Counted from the stretch's first letter, positions 10,359 through 24,284 are shown. The stretch is DNA of 64,000 nt from Hyaloraphidium curvatum (GCA_025558095.1 JAIVFI010000004.1:248001-312000); one strand, 5' to 3'. A program made the numbers and translations. The notes: a model not told the origin generated them from the letters alone.

Positions 10359-11020
10359 ATGCACTCAGACGACGACTCCAGCACCGACGATGGCACCGCG
10401 TCGCCTTCGATCCTGACCAGGCCGCGCGCCCCCCGCCCTCCCCCGCCGCCGGCTGCTCCGCGACCCGGTGCGAACCTCCCCGCACCCACCGCGCCGGAGC
10501 ATCCGCGCACCTCTCCCGCGAACGAAACCGCTGAGGGAGCCAGTCCCGGCAAAGAGCTTGCCCAGCCCGGCCTCGGACTGCCGCCCCTGCCCGGCGCCGA
10601 CGCCGGATCGCCCGCTTCGCACCTCCCCCTTGCGACACCCCCGGATCCTCCCCCAAAGAAGGAGCCCGCGATCGCGCCCAAGAAGACCCCGCGCAAGCCC
10701 AAGGGCCCCGCGGACCCGAACGCGCCGAGGACAGTGCGGACGTCGTACCATTTCTGGTGCGAGGAGGTCCGCGCCAGGGAGGGACCGGGACGGAAGGGGA
10801 AGCGCGAGCGGCCGCTGCTGGAGGAGTGGAAGCTCATGACCAAGGAGCAGAAGAAGCCGTACGCGGAACTGCAGGAACGGGACCAGCAGCGGTTCAGCGC
10901 CGAGAAGCGGAGGTACAAACTGAAGGTGGGACTCGAACGATCTGGTGCCCCAATGTCGCTGACAGACGATGCGCGCAGCAATGCCTGACCAAGCTCCTCT
11001 CCCGGTCGAATGAGCACTAG
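10359..11020 (+). CDS. HMG-box protein with proline-rich leader
   Basis: Exons 10359..10925 and 10979..11020 (202 residues). An acidic start and a Pro/Ala-rich stretch to about residue 115 precede a single HMG box (about 120-190): PKGPADPNAPRTVRTSYHFW, EEWKLMTKEQKKPYAELQ, and RFSAEKRRYKLK. The box keeps the NAP and W/Y core positions of non-sequence-specific HMGB/NHP6 types. A GT-AG intron of 53 bases near the end replaces a read-through tail with QCLTKLLSRSNEH; the unspliced frame would instead end at 10988. Probably a chromatin architectural factor; partner unknown. Confidence 0.72.
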
Positions 11021-11105
11021 TATTTACAGCCATTAGCTAGCTAATACCCTTGACAAAGCTCGCATACGTTCCGTTCCGTGCAAGAGACCCCGCGCCTCCA
11101 AGACC

Positions 11106-13538
<2,433 letters not shown>

Positions 13539-16500
13539 ATGTGGCTGCTCGACGTGAACGTCCCCGCCATCGAGCCCGAGGACGGCGAGGGCGAAGGCGC
13601 GTCGCGGCAGTGCCCCGCGCCGCCCCGCTGACCCCCCCGCAGCGACGCCCGCCCGCAGGTTCACCGTGTGGCTCAAGCCGGGGAACAAGTTCGTCGTCGG
13701 CAGGAAGCGTGAGTCGCTCCCCCGCACCCCCCGGGCACCCCGCCCACCCCCGCATCGCCCCAGCGACCCGCAACGGGGCGGACCCCAACAAGATCGTCAT
13801 CCCGCAGAAGAGCATCTCCAAGGCACATGCGGAATTCGTCGTCGGCCAAGCGGCCCTGGACGAGGTGCGTGGGCACTTCTCGCTTACCGGCACCACCTGA
13901 CGCCCCCACTTCCCCGCAGAACGGCAACGTCCCGCGCCCCACCGTGACCGTGCGGGACCTGGTGTCCAAGTACGGCAGCCACGTCAACAATGCTCAGATC
14001 AACGAGACCACCCCGCTGGCGGAAGGGGACCGGATCGAGCTGGGCGAACCCGGGTTCGAGGACACGGTCTTCCTGACGTGGGCCGCCCTCCCCTGCCCGG
14101 CCCGCGGCCGCCTGACCGCCCTCGCCCAGCCTGCAATGGCAGCCCCTGATGCTCGCCATGTCCGGCTTCCGGAAAACCCAGAAGGCCAAGGTCAAGGAGG
14201 ACTGCGCCGAGCTGGGCATCGAGTGCCACGAGGGCAAGGGCATCGCCCCCGGCACGGACATGCTCCTCGTGCCCAACCTCAGGGTCACGGCCAAGGTGGT
14301 CCAGGCGCTCATGTCGGTGCTCCCGCTGGTCACGGAAAAGTACGTCGACGCGCTGAGGGAGGCGCCGACGGTGGAGTTTTCGATGCCGGACCCTAAGGAG
14401 TGGGTGGCCCGGTCGCCGCCGTCTGCGCGGCAAAGCCGACAGGTGTTCCGCAGCTACTGCCCCACCGAGATTGCCGACGACCTGGTCTCGGCCTCGGCTT
14501 CCGCCTTCCACCCGAATCCCGAGAGGAAGAAGCTGTTCGAGAACAAGGTCTTCGTCTCGATCCTCCAGGACCAGGTGAGGCGCCGCACGCACGCACGCAC
14601 CGTCTCCTTCCGCTCACTGCCCCCAAGTACGAGCGTGTGCGCTTCCCCGTCGAAGCAGGCGGCGGCCAGATCCAGCTCGTCCGCGCCGAACCCGGCGTCA
14701 CCGCCGCGGAGCTCGTCACCCGCATCGCCCGCATCCCCTACGCCGTCCCCCTGGACCCCGCCAACGGCGACGAGCTCGGGTACGAGACCGAGGCCGCGCG
14801 CACGGCGATGGCGGCGCGGTTCGCGCGGCTGGTGGGGGAGCAGGAGATCGCGCACGCGGTGGTGCACTGCTCCACGGAGCTGTTCTGCAACCCGGAGCTC
14901 GCCTACGATCCGCTGCCGGGGCAGAGCCAGGCGTCGGTGATGGCGAGCGCGGTGCAGGGCGCGGGGCCGGCGGCGTCGGGGAGGCCGCCGGCGGGACCGC
15001 AGGCGTCGGGCAGGCAGGGAGGGGCGGCGTCCGCGGGGCCGTCGAACAGGGTGGAGCAGCCGCAGGAAGAGGCGCCCAAGGCGGCCGAGATCGAGATGCT
15101 GGTCGGCATGCCGAAGAAGGTGCGTTTTCGTGCCTGTGCCGTGCCCCGATTCCCTCCAACTTGATCTCGTTTTGGCAGGCAACAAAGACGTCCAAGAAGC
15201 CGATCAAGATGGACGACTTCCTCGACTCGCTCATGGACCAGGTGGAGGTGCAGGCGCAGTCGCTCCCCCAAGGCGACAGCATCGCGTCGCAGGACCGGAG
15301 CGGGCGCAATTCGGGCGGGGACGACTCTGGCGGGGCCAAGCGCCGCGCGTCGCTCGAGGACTCGGGCCACGTCACCTCGGGCTCGCAGGCCTCGCGCCCG
15401 GCCAAGCGACCGAAGCTCGACGCCGTGGACAGCGTGTTCGGGGTGGAGGAGGAGATAGCGCCGGAGCAGGTGGCCCCCGCGCGGGGTCCCAGGCGGCTCA
15501 CGGGCGGCCGGGGGTACTCGCAAGCGGCGCCGGCGCCGGCGCCGACGGCGGGGCAGCCGAGGCAGTGGTCGCAGACGGTCCGCCCGCAGATGGAGGTCGA
15601 GGAGGCGCCGGACGCGGCCATCGACGTGGACGAGCAGCCCGAGTGGCAGGACGCCCCCGAGAGCATGTACAAGCCGCTGCAGCCGGGCGATCCGGGGTAC
15701 GACTACCTGCACGAGGAGCCCCCGGATGACGACGACGACAGGGTCGGGTTTGAAGACATGGAGCCGGCGACGGGCGCCAAGGGCAAGAAGACCGCGAAAG
15801 TGGCGAAGCCCGGCTTCACCATGAAGCCCGAGAAGGTGGCCGAGATGGCGCGCAAGGCGGTCAAGGCGCGCAAGGACGCGAGGCCGGAGGACAGGGCGCT
15901 GCTGGAGCTCAACGAGCAGATGGGCGCCATCAAGGTCTCCATCGGCGCCAAGGTCTTTGAAACTCCGAAGCCCACGCGGGTCGAGGCGCCGCCGAAGAAG
16001 GGCAAAGGCAAGGGGAAGGAGAAGGAGGGGGCCACGGACATCCCGAACTTCAAGAGGTTCCGCAAGGTGCGACGGACTTCTTTGTTCCACTCTTCTGATG
16101 GCTCATTCTCTTTGCGCGGCGCAGAACTTGCAGGCCGATCGGAACCATCCCGTGCTCAGGGAGACGATCAACTGCGTGGTCGCGACCCGCGACGACGAAT
16201 GGTCAGATCGCGTGTGGCTGCAGGAGGCCGAGGACCCGCAGCTGAGGAGGCGGGTGGCCGGCTCGGCGCCGCAGGGCATGCAGTACCGCAACATCGAGGA
16301 GCTGCATCGGGAGCCCGACGAGGACGACGAGGAGCGCGAGCAATTCGACGACGACAACGCCTCGATCACGTCGCGCGCCAAGAGCAGGAAGGGGGCGAGC
16401 GCGTACGGCGACGACGACGCCCACTCTGTGTCGCGGTCGACCGTGCGTTCTCGCGCGACGAAGCGGCAGCGCGTGGGGAGCGACGACGAGGACTCGCTGA

Positions 16501-16646
16501 GGAACGACTCGCTCCTGCATTACAACCCCCCGAAGCCGCTGCGCCCGCGCGGCAAGTCCGCGGGCAAGGGGTCGCGGCTGGTCGATCCGTTTGTGATCGA
16601 CGACTCGGACGACGAGGAGAACGACGAGTCAATGTTCCGGCTTTGA
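13539..16646 (+). CDS. NBN: Nibrin (NBS1), MRE11-RAD50-NBS1 complex subunit
   Basis: Eight exons (13539..13609, 13659..13708, 13764..13864, 13920..14077, 14130..14574, 14628..15119, 15179..16066, 16125..16646), 908 residues. The start MWLL and the motif KPGNKFVVGRK open an FHA domain with KSISKAHAEF and SKYGSHVN. BRCT-like sequence follows, including TQKAKVKEDCAELGIECHEG and ELVTRIARIPYAVPLD. Two functional tail motifs are visible: PNFKRFRK (728-735), the MRE11-binding NFKxFxK type, and an acidic C-terminus ending ESMFRL, like the ATM-recruitment motif. The protein would anchor the MRN nuclease at double-strand breaks and recruit ATM/Tel1. Domain order and both tail motifs make the call firm despite low overall conservation. 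Confidence 0.9.
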
Positions 16647-16693
16647 GCTGCAGGGTTTGGCATAGATTCCCCTTTGTCAAGACAGAGATACCC

Positions 16694-18019
16694 CTACTCC
16701 TTCACCAGAACTCCGAATTTGAGGTCGAACTCTCCGTCCTTGGTTCCCGGATCCGCCCTGGTCCACACCACGTCGTAGCTCTCCTCCGTGGGCACCGGGA
16801 ACGAGAATCGCGACGTCTTCCCGCCCTTATAGCTGGACTTCAACACAGAGGAGCCGTCCGACTTCTTCGTCACCTCGACGGCCAGCGGCTCTTCGGCCAC
16901 AAAGGTGAAGGTCGCGACGGCCTTGCCCTTGCCGTCCAGCATTTCCTCAATGATCTCCAGATTGAAGGCGAATCGCGAGTGGACGCTGTGCGTGTGGTAG
17001 TCCAGCGGCGTCGAGTCCGTGATGAGCTCCAGCTCCTCTTCTTCGTCCTCGTGGACCGTCGTTATGTCGACCGACGTTCTCCGCCCGTGGCCTTCGGTGA
17101 AGAGCTTCGGGACGCAGCCCCCCTCCATATGCGAGCAGGTGCACTTGCCGCCGTACCGCGCGGGCAGGTTTTCGGCAGGAATGTGCTGAAGGAGGATCTT
17201 TTGGTAGTCGCCTCCCAGGATGTGGACTTTCTCCTGGACTCGTTTGTCGAGCCAGCCCCTCAAAACGCGCCAAATCTTGACGTATCGTAGCTAGTCAGCA
17301 AAAAGGTTGCCAAAGGGTCAAGAGAAACCTACGAGCGTAAACACGTAAGGAGCATTGACGACAAACAGCTGGTTGAGGCGCTCGGGGTATACGCGTTGGT
17401 CGCAATCCGTCACGGTCTTTAGCAACTGGAGCGCCGGGGTGTGGAGCTGGTGGAATCCTAGGCCCTCGACGTCCATTAGGGCGGTCAATTGGGAATCAGG
17501 GTTGCCTCGCTGCTCAGAGAATTCCATGAGCGGTCCCAACAGCGCTTCCGAATTGAGCAAATGCCATTCCATGAGCTCGTTCGGCGGTGTCGTCGCGTGG
17601 AAGCCCTTGGCATCATGTCTGCCAGGCAGTTCGATGACGAGGGGACGCCCTTCCTTGTCGAACTTGTGCCAACATCCCCCGCCGTGATTCGAGAGCCAGT
17701 TCCACCGAGGAACGCGCTTGTCCGAAAAGTCGACGTTCGAGTCCTTAACTAGCGGCCCGTAGCCCCGAATCGGAAACAGGGCAGGACGTCCGTCGACAAA
17801 GTAGAGCTCGCGGTCGTCGAGCTTCCATTCCCGGCGGAAGGCAAAGTATTCCACGAGCATCTGCTTCGCTTTGGCCAAATCGTTCTGTCGGGCCACGATG
17901 AATCGTTCGAGGTCCCTGTCCGTGAGCTTCTCAACGTCTGCCTTGTTCACGTCCGGAGTGGCGAGGAGCATTTGTCGGAGCTTCGAAATGGAAGCATCGT
18001 CGACACGCACGGTCGACAT
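16694..18019 (-). CDS. SEC14-like CRAL-TRIO plus GOLD domain protein
   Basis: Two exons (18019..17333 and 17275..16694; 57-base intron), 422 residues. N-terminal CRAL-TRIO helices (LERFIVARQNDLAKAKQML) lead into the lipid-binding domain with GRPLVIELPGRHDAKGF, a DVEGLGFHQLH block, YPERLNQLFVVNAPYVF, and VHILGGDYQKILLQHIPAEN then LPARYGGK. The last ~130 residues are a beta-rich GOLD domain (FTFVAEEPLAVEVTKK, YDVVWTRADPGTKDGEFDLK). This is the architecture of animal SEC14L2-type proteins, which carry hydrophobic ligands or phosphoinositides between membranes. It converges with nibrin, 47 bases between stops. Confidence 0.87.
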
Positions 18020-18171
18020 CACGAGGGTAGTTCGCGGAGCGAAAGCTGAGGAGCGTTTCCGGACTGGACAGACGTGGTGGTGCGCGCGTCGGACTCGCTC
18101 CATCACGCGCTCCCGCCTCAAACTCCGCACGTGAGATCGGCAGAAAACGAGCACGGCCGGAGACCTTCGCA

Positions 18172-20619
18172 TTACTGCTGCTTACATTCCGCTTCCTGCT
18201 TCCTCGCATCGGCCGAGGACGGGGCGCTGCCTCCCGCCTTCTTGTTGACGAACACCTGCTTCGGCGCACGGCCGCCCGCGGCCGCACCGATCGAGTCATT
18301 GGGAGCCAATCCCGTGCCGGGAACGGAGTCCAGCCGCTTCGTCCCGGGTGCTGTAGATGGAGGGTCCTCGGTCACCCGTTCCGCCGTTGGTACTCGTTGG
18401 CGGCGCGGCCCGGCGCTTAAAGTGTGACCAAGAGCCGATCCCGGGATCTCCGACAGCGGATTCCGATCGGCAAGCGTCCGAATCGGCGTCGGGCCGGCGG
18501 CAGCGCCGCCGGAAGAGGCGTTCTCCGCGATCGGGTCCGAGTCCAGAGGAGACGCAGGGCTCCGCGTCGGCGCATCCTGAGAATTGGGTGTGCGCTCCAT
18601 GCCGCGCTTCATGTTGCCGGTCGTCACGGCAACCAAAAGAGACCGTGTTTGCGTATGGCCGGTCTTGAGCGAGGCCGACGTCACGTTCGAGAACGTGTTT
18701 TCCATGTTCATGGAACCGGCCGACGAGCTGGAAGTGTCGCTGTCGATCTCATGCCTTACCGAGCGGATGGTAAACTCGGCCGGAGAGTCACTGTCGGCTG
18801 CGGGGAGCGGATCGGGTTCTGACCGGGTTTCCGGTGCCGCAGGCCTGGGGAGCTCGGGCAGGTCGGTGTCCAGGGCGACAGCACTCGCAAGCACAAGCTT
18901 CTGGGGGAGCTCCGCAGGAGCTGGTTCCACATCCAACGGTGAGAGCTCCTGGTCTGTCTGACTTGCGATGTGGCGCCGCGTGCGGCGCTCAGTACCCGAG
19001 ACCGCAGGCGCATCCTCGATCACGGTCTCGGAAACGAGGTTGCTCAGCTGCTCCTTCTCCTCCAGGAGAACCTTGGCTTCCTCCGCCTCCCACTTCCATT
19101 TTGCGGCCTCGTTCCGGAGCCGCTCGATCTCCTCCTCCTTCTCGCCCAGCGCCCGCTCCGTCTTACGTAGCTTCTCGATCTCCCCTACGCGAAGCATCTT
19201 CATGGTCCTCAGCTCCCCGCGGAGAAACTCGCACTCCGACTCGAGGGTCGAGAGGCGGAGCCGGAGCGTCTGCAGCGTCTGGGCATCGCTGGCACTGGGG
19301 GCTGCAGCGCCGACAATGCCGTTGTCCATCCCCACGGGTACTTCTGCGCTTGCTCCACCCCGCTCGAGGGCGGCGATCCGGGCGACCAGCGCCCTGTTTT
19401 CGCTGTCCTTTTCGCCGAGCGCCTGCTCCAGTCGGTGCAAGCGCTCCTCGTCCGTCCGGGACTGGGTCAGCTGCGTGAGCCGGCTGATGTGGTTGCGCAT
19501 TCGCTCCTGCTGATGCACGTTCTGGTGGTGAACACGCATCAGCCCCTTGTGCTTGGCAGTGAGCTGGTTGTGCCGTGACTCGAGGGCCTGCCGGCGGTCC
19601 TCGACCTCGGAAAAGAGGCTATGGGCATTCTCGTCGTCGTCGAACACGTCCACAGCGGCGAGATTGACGGCGGCAGCATTCTTCTCGCCGTTCAAGATGG
19701 CCTTGAGGTTCGCAACGAGATCCCGCTCGTCGGCGAGCTTCCCCTCCAGCTCGTCGATCCGGCTGTGCTGCAGCACGTTCTCGTCCCGGAGCGTCTCCAT
19801 GCCGTCGCAGCGCTCCTCGAGCTCCCTGCAGCGCAGGGCCCAGGATTCCGCTTCCTGGCGCAGGCCGTCCAGCTGCCCCTCGGCGTGGTCCGCCCTCTGC
19901 GCGAGCTCCTCCGCGAGGGATTCCAGCTCATCAATCCGGGCCGCGTAGGCGGCCTCCGTGCCGGCAAGCTTCTTGCCCTCCTTGACCTGCTTGAGGATTT
20001 CGGCTTTTTCGCGGGCCAGCTGGGCCTTGTCGGCCTCGAGCTCGCGGATCGCGACCAGGGCCTGGGACAGCTCCTCCTTGTGCGCCGCTTCGAGGTCCTT
20101 AGCCTTCTTGTCGTGGATCAGGTTTGCCCTCTCCAGCTCGGCGTTGGCAAATGCGAGCGAATCGAGCCTCTGCTGGAGCTCCTGGTTGATCCGTTCCAGC
20201 TCGAACAGGTGGTTGACCGTCAGGTCCTCCCCCGGCGCCCGATGCCTGGATCCCGCGCCCTGGGAAGCCGGCGGGGTCGGGAGCACGGCGGCCGCATCGC
20301 CGCCAGCCGGCTGCCGCGCCAGAGCGCTCTCGTAGTCCTCGAGCACGCGGTTGTACTCGGCCTTGAGCTGCTCGTTCGCCTCGAGCAGCTTCGAGCCGAT
20401 CTCGGCGGCCAGCGCGCAGTCGCGCTCCTTCTCGCGCACGAGGCGCCACGCGTCCTTCAGCGCCGACCGCAGTTCGATTGCGGTGAGACGGTCGACTGCC
20501 GGCGTGGCGGGGAAGGAGCCGACCGACCCACGCCCCGACGGCGTGTGCGCTGCCCGGCTGCCGCCGCGCGAAGACGGCGTCTGCGGCATTGCCGCCTCTG
20601 GCGCGTCGTCCGGTTCCAT
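18172..20619 (-). CDS. SPDL1: Spindly-like coiled-coil dynein adaptor
   Basis: Single exon, 815 residues from the ATG at 20619; an upstream in-frame reading to 20682 crosses a G12 tract and is unlikely coding. Two motifs decide the call. CALAAEIGSKLLEANEQL (68-85) fits the CC1 box that dynein adaptors use to bind the dynein light intermediate chain. HSLFSEVEDRRQALE (333-347) matches the Spindly motif that contacts the dynactin pointed end. Coiled coil runs from about 45 to 600, and the C-terminal ~200 residues are Ser/Pro/Thr-rich and unstructured. Spindly brings dynein-dynactin to RZZ at kinetochores. I see no clear C-terminal CaaX-type ending, so farnesylation as in human Spindly is not supported. 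Confidence 0.7.
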   Translation of the reverse strand: MEPDDAPEAAMPQTPSSRGGSRAAHTPSGRGSVGSFPATPAVDRLTAIELRSALKDAWRLVREKERDCALAAEIGSKLLEANEQLKAEYNRVLEDYESALARQPAGGDAAAVLPTPPASQGAGSRHRAPGEDLTVNHLFELERINQELQQRLDSLAFANAELERANLIHDKKAKDLEAAHKEELSQALVAIRELEADKAQLAREKAEILKQVKEGKKLAGTEAAYAARIDELESLAEELAQRADHAEGQLDGLRQEAESWALRCRELEERCDGMETLRDENVLQHSRIDELEGKLADERDLVANLKAILNGEKNAAAVNLAAVDVFDDDENAHSLFSEVEDRRQALESRHNQLTAKHKGLMRVHHQNVHQQERMRNHISRLTQLTQSRTDEERLHRLEQALGEKDSENRALVARIAALERGGASAEVPVGMDNGIVGAAAPSASDAQTLQTLRLRLSTLESECEFLRGELRTMKMLRVGEIEKLRKTERALGEKEEEIERLRNEAAKWKWEAEEAKVLLEEKEQLSNLVSETVIEDAPAVSGTERRTRRHIASQTDQELSPLDVEPAPAELPQKLVLASAVALDTDLPELPRPAAPETRSEPDPLPAADSDSPAEFTIRSVRHEIDSDTSSSSAGSMNMENTFSNVTSASLKTGHTQTRSLLVAVTTGNMKRGMERTPNSQDAPTRSPASPLDSDPIAENASSGGAAAGPTPIRTLADRNPLSEIPGSALGHTLSAGPRRQRVPTAERVTEDPPSTAPGTKRLDSVPGTGLAPNDSIGAAAGGRAPKQVFVNKKAGGSAPSSADARKQEAECKQQ

Positions 20620-21013
20620 GGGCCCACGGCGCGGCGAATTCGAAGACGAAGGTGGGGGGGGGGGGGGAGAAGTCAACAACACTCACGTCAATCACGCTGC
20701 TCGGCCATGCCCCGATCACGCTTCAGATCACGTGCCAACTGCTAGTCAAACGAAGAAGAAAGCAAAGAGCATGGAGCGTGGATACTGGGCCCTTGCGGTT
20801 GTGCCCGCTTAAGATCGGCCCCGTACGCTTCAGGTTGCCGGGCGCCCTGCCAGAAGAAACCGACAGGATGCTTCGAAATAAAGGTGCTCAGGATCAAAGC
20901 TTTCCATTCTCTGTTAGACGCCGGCGGAGAGATCGATCGATCGATGAGTAGTCCCCGACGAAGACCCTGACGACCGCCCGCCGCGTCCCCCCGCACACCC
21001 ACACCGCGCTACG
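20620..21013. other. Divergent intergenic region with G12 tract and GATC repeat
   Basis: Between the Spindly-like and LITAF-type genes. It contains an uninterrupted run of about twelve G near 20653-20665 and a short GATC-type tandem near 20932-20944. Both promoters must lie here; no further coding sequence is supported. Confidence 0.5.
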
Positions 21014-22194
21014 ATGGCCAGCAACCCGCCGCCGCCTGCGGCCACCACCTACGCGGCCCCTACGTACGCGGCCCCTACTTACGCCGCCCCGGCCGTCGGC
21101 ACTTCGTCGGTGGCCGCGGCGCCGGCCGTGCCCCAGCAGGTAATTGATCCCCCATCCTGGAAATGCCACGGCGTCGCTGTGCCATCTTTCGACTGTCGGC
21201 CAGCCGTTACCGACGGTCGGATAGCTTGCTCCACGCGACCGGCGGTTGCAGAGACTCGAAATCTGGGGATCCGAGGCATGAGAGGCATCGTCCCGGGCGC
21301 AGATAGTCGGCCACCCAAGCTCGGGCCAATCGGCGACTTACACTTCTTTCTCCGTCCAGGTATACTATCCTCCTGCTCCTCAAGTTCCTGCCGGCGGTCC
21401 GCAGGCCTTCACTGCCCCGCTTGCTGGCCCGGCTCCTCCTCCGCCGTTCGTGGCCCCGTGCGACCTCGAGACGAGGACTTGCTGCTGACACAGAGCCGTA
21501 CAGTCCGGCGAACGTTGTGTACGGGCCTCCTGCCTATGCTGCGCCTCCCCCCGGCGCCGTGGATCCCTCGGAGACCGCCCCCCCGCCCGCGTACACTGCC
21601 ATCTACACGGATCCGACCAAGAGCCCGACCATCTTCGACCCGCAGACCAATCAGCCCGTCTACTATCAAGTCGGTCGTGGTGTTGGCCCGGCGGAGATGG
21701 TTCTCTGACTCTGCCATCTCCCTCAGGTCCAGGATCAATGGGTCGTCGTCAACACGACCCACGCGCTGCGCATGTTCTGCCCTTACGATCAAGATTGGGT
21801 CACCACTCACTGCGAGAAGGCGCCTGGAGGCCAAGCTCTCTGCTGCTGCATGTTCTTGTGGTGTTTCTGCTGGCCTCTGGTCCGTTTTGCCTCGGCCGCC
21901 GTGTTGTCGCCCCGCTGACCTGCTGTCCACCAGATGCTGTGCCCCTTCCTCATGCCAAGCTGCTACGACGAGGTCCGATTTTTTTGCTCCTATAGTGAGA
22001 CATTGTCTGACCATGGCTTCCTTCTCTCCCTTCGCTTCTTCCACGTCAAACTTCTGGTGCTCGTTGGTTTTCTAGGTACACAGTGGGTATGAACCTTGTT
22101 CTGTCTTTTCTCGTTGTAACCAAAGCCTCTTGCAGTCTGCCCCCGCTGCAATCGCACTTTGGCAGTCGTTCCTGCGGGACAGCGGGCAACGTAG
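21014..22194 (+). CDS. LITAF-type zinc/membrane domain protein
   Basis: Seven exons: 21014..21139, 21360..21449, 21496..21669, 21727..21879, 21934..21972, 22076..22082, 22136..22194; 215 residues. The first half is Pro/Ala/Tyr-rich (YAAP repeats, PPAYTAIY), as in LITAF proteins that bind ESCRT or NEDD4-type partners through PPxY/PSAP-like sequence. The C-terminal half has paired cysteine knuckles (FCPYDQDWVTTHCE, then HICPRCNRTLAV) around a cysteine-rich hydrophobic segment (LCCCMFLWCFCWPL), the LITAF membrane-inserting zinc fold. Exon 6 would be only 7 bases; without it the second CxxC pair falls out of frame. Likely an endosomal or lysosomal membrane-associated protein. Confidence 0.72.
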
Positions 22195-22305
22195 TGGAAG
22201 GCGTCATTGGAACGGAGCGACGAGTGTGGCACTATTCCTCATGTCTCATCAAGTTTCACATTACACTAAGTTTGATTCGAATTTCTTGTGGCCAAATCCA
22301 TTCGT

Positions 22306-24137
22306 TCAGAAGGCTTCGTCCGCGGCTGGAAGTGTGACTTTCTCCACGACAAGAGTCGAAGTCGCAGTTTCGATCACCGCGGGAGCCTCGTCAGCTGCCG
22401 CCTCCGCCATCTCGACATCACCGTTGGCCTTGTCTTCCTTTTGCTCGCTCTCGGCGGGCTCCTCTGCAGCGGGCTCGGGATCGGCTTTCTGTGCGGGCTC
22501 CTCGACCATCGGCTCGTCCGCAGCGGCCCCCGCCACAGCAGGTGTCTCGGCAGCAACCGGTTCGGCGGGCACTTCCGCAACGGGCTCATCAGCAGCAGGC
22601 TCTTGGACAGCCGGCTCCTCTTCGGCGACCGGAGCAGGCTCATCGGCGATCGGTGCCTCCCCGGCGGGCTCCTCGGTCGCGGGCTCGTCAGCTGCGGGCT
22701 TCTCGTCCGCGGGCTCGAGCCTTGCTTTCTTGGCCGAGGGCTTCTCTTCTTCCTCCGTCGACTTGTCGTCGTCGGAATCGACCAGCTCCTTCGACAGCTC
22801 GCCCTTCTTCTGCAGTTGGGGCCGCGGATCAGCAACCGCACGGAGTAAGAAACGACAAAACCAACAGGGCTGGATGTCTTGCGCTTTTTCGAAGGCGCTT
22901 TCGCCTTTGCAGCGGCAGCTTTCTTCGGGGCTGCGCGCTTTCTCTTGGGCTGGCCGCGACGGGAAGAGCGTCAGACCACAGCAACACGCGACCGAGCCTC
23001 GAGTAACCTTGTCGTCCTCCGAGTCCTGCTCCGGCGGCGATTCCGATTCCGGTTCCTCCTCTTCCGGCTCATCCTCGCTCTCCGACTTGCGCTTCTTCGG
23101 GGCGGCCTTGGGCTTCGCAGCGGCTTTCTTTGCCGGCGTCTTTTTCTTCGGCTGTGTAAAGCACGGCGTGAGTCGAGAAACGGCGCAGTTTCAGAAGCAA
23201 TAAAAGGTACCTTCTCCTCCTCAGACTTGACATGCCGCAGCGGACTGTTAGACGATGTGTACTCGTGCGCGGGACACCGACCAACCTTTTCCTCCACCTC
23301 CTCGGGCTCGGACGGTTCCTCTGAGCTTTCTTCGTCCTCCTCATCGTCGTCGTCGTCCTTGCGACCCTTTCGCTTCTTGGACGCGCTGGCCTTCTTCTTG
23401 GGCGCGGACTTTGCCTTGGCACCGCCGCTCTTGCGCCTCTTGGAGGTTTCCGACTCGCTGGGCTCCTTCAGGAATGACACGATACGCTCAATCAAGTCCT
23501 CCTTGGTTCCGCTCAGCTTGGTTTGGAGAAACGTTGGTCAGGAGTACTTTGACAGCTGCATCCCGGTTACCTGAAGGTTGAGCACCCTCGCGACATCCTT
23601 CAGGATATCCATCTTGGGCTTCTCAAGCTTCTGCCGCACTTTCTTCTCCTCGGCTTCGGATTCGAAGACAAAGCCGGAGAAGGAGCGGATATGGCCCTTC
23701 GCCTTGAGGTGGTCGCCCGGAGTGTTGAAGAGAACCCGGTGCAGCAGCTTGACGACCTCGTCGCCGCCCTTTCTCTTCTCAAGCTCGTGTTTGATCCCCT
23801 CAATGCTTCCCAGCTCGACGCCCTTGCCCTTGACGATTTCCACGGCGTGGGACTTGGGGCCCGCGTCGGCGGTCGGGTCGAACGCTTGCACGGGCTTCGA
23901 CGCCCTCTTCTGGCGCCGCGCGCCGATTCCGACATGCGCTTCGTCGGCCGAGGCGCCCGTTTCGGCGGCATCTTCCGCGTGGGACGCCTCTGCGGGATCC
24001 GCTACGGGTTCGGCCGACGGTTCGCGGTCTTGCTCGGCCGCTGGGGCCTTTTTGGCGGCTTCCGGCTCCTGGGCCGCCGTCGGAGCGTCCGACACTTCGG
24101 CCGCCGGTGCCGGCTCAACCACAGCTTCGTCGGACAT
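22306..24137 (-). CDS. DEK: DEK-like chromatin protein
   Basis: Six exons (24137..23571, 23516..23286, 23225..23211, 23151..23008, 22949..22866, 22809..22306), 514 residues; exon 3 is 15 bases. The conserved core reads EIVKGKGVELGSIEGIKHEL, LLHRVLFNTPGDHLKAKGHI, FSGFVFESEAEEKKVRQKLE and, across intron 1, VARVLNLQ-LSGTKEDLIERI, the SAP-like DNA-binding core of DEK. The rest alternates Lys-rich and acidic blocks and ends in a long Glu/Ala/Pro tail. DEK proteins bind structured DNA and histones and affect chromatin topology and splicing. No C-terminal DEK_C winged helix is apparent, which is a difference from animal DEK. Divergent from the RhoGEF-like gene. Confidence 0.75.
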
Positions 24138-24284
24138 TGCGCGAAACGTTTCGGGACGGTCGATTGTTTGCAGGAGTTGGTCGCGCTAAACCCGTCTGGC
24201 CAAGTACGCGAAAATTCTTCACGCGCCGGACAAACATCGCGTGTTGACTTCCAATTCCAGCGCGTGGCTCCCGGCGCCAGCATC

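Noticed and set aside
20620-20682. Upstream start for the Spindly-like gene through the poly-G tract
   Set aside because: The extension encodes a proline run from a homopolymer, and the ATG at 20619 is better placed.
22130-23203. Ser/Ala-rich plus-strand frame over the DEK-like gene
   Set aside because: It is the complement of the acidic/Lys-rich tail and disappears when DEK introns are respected.
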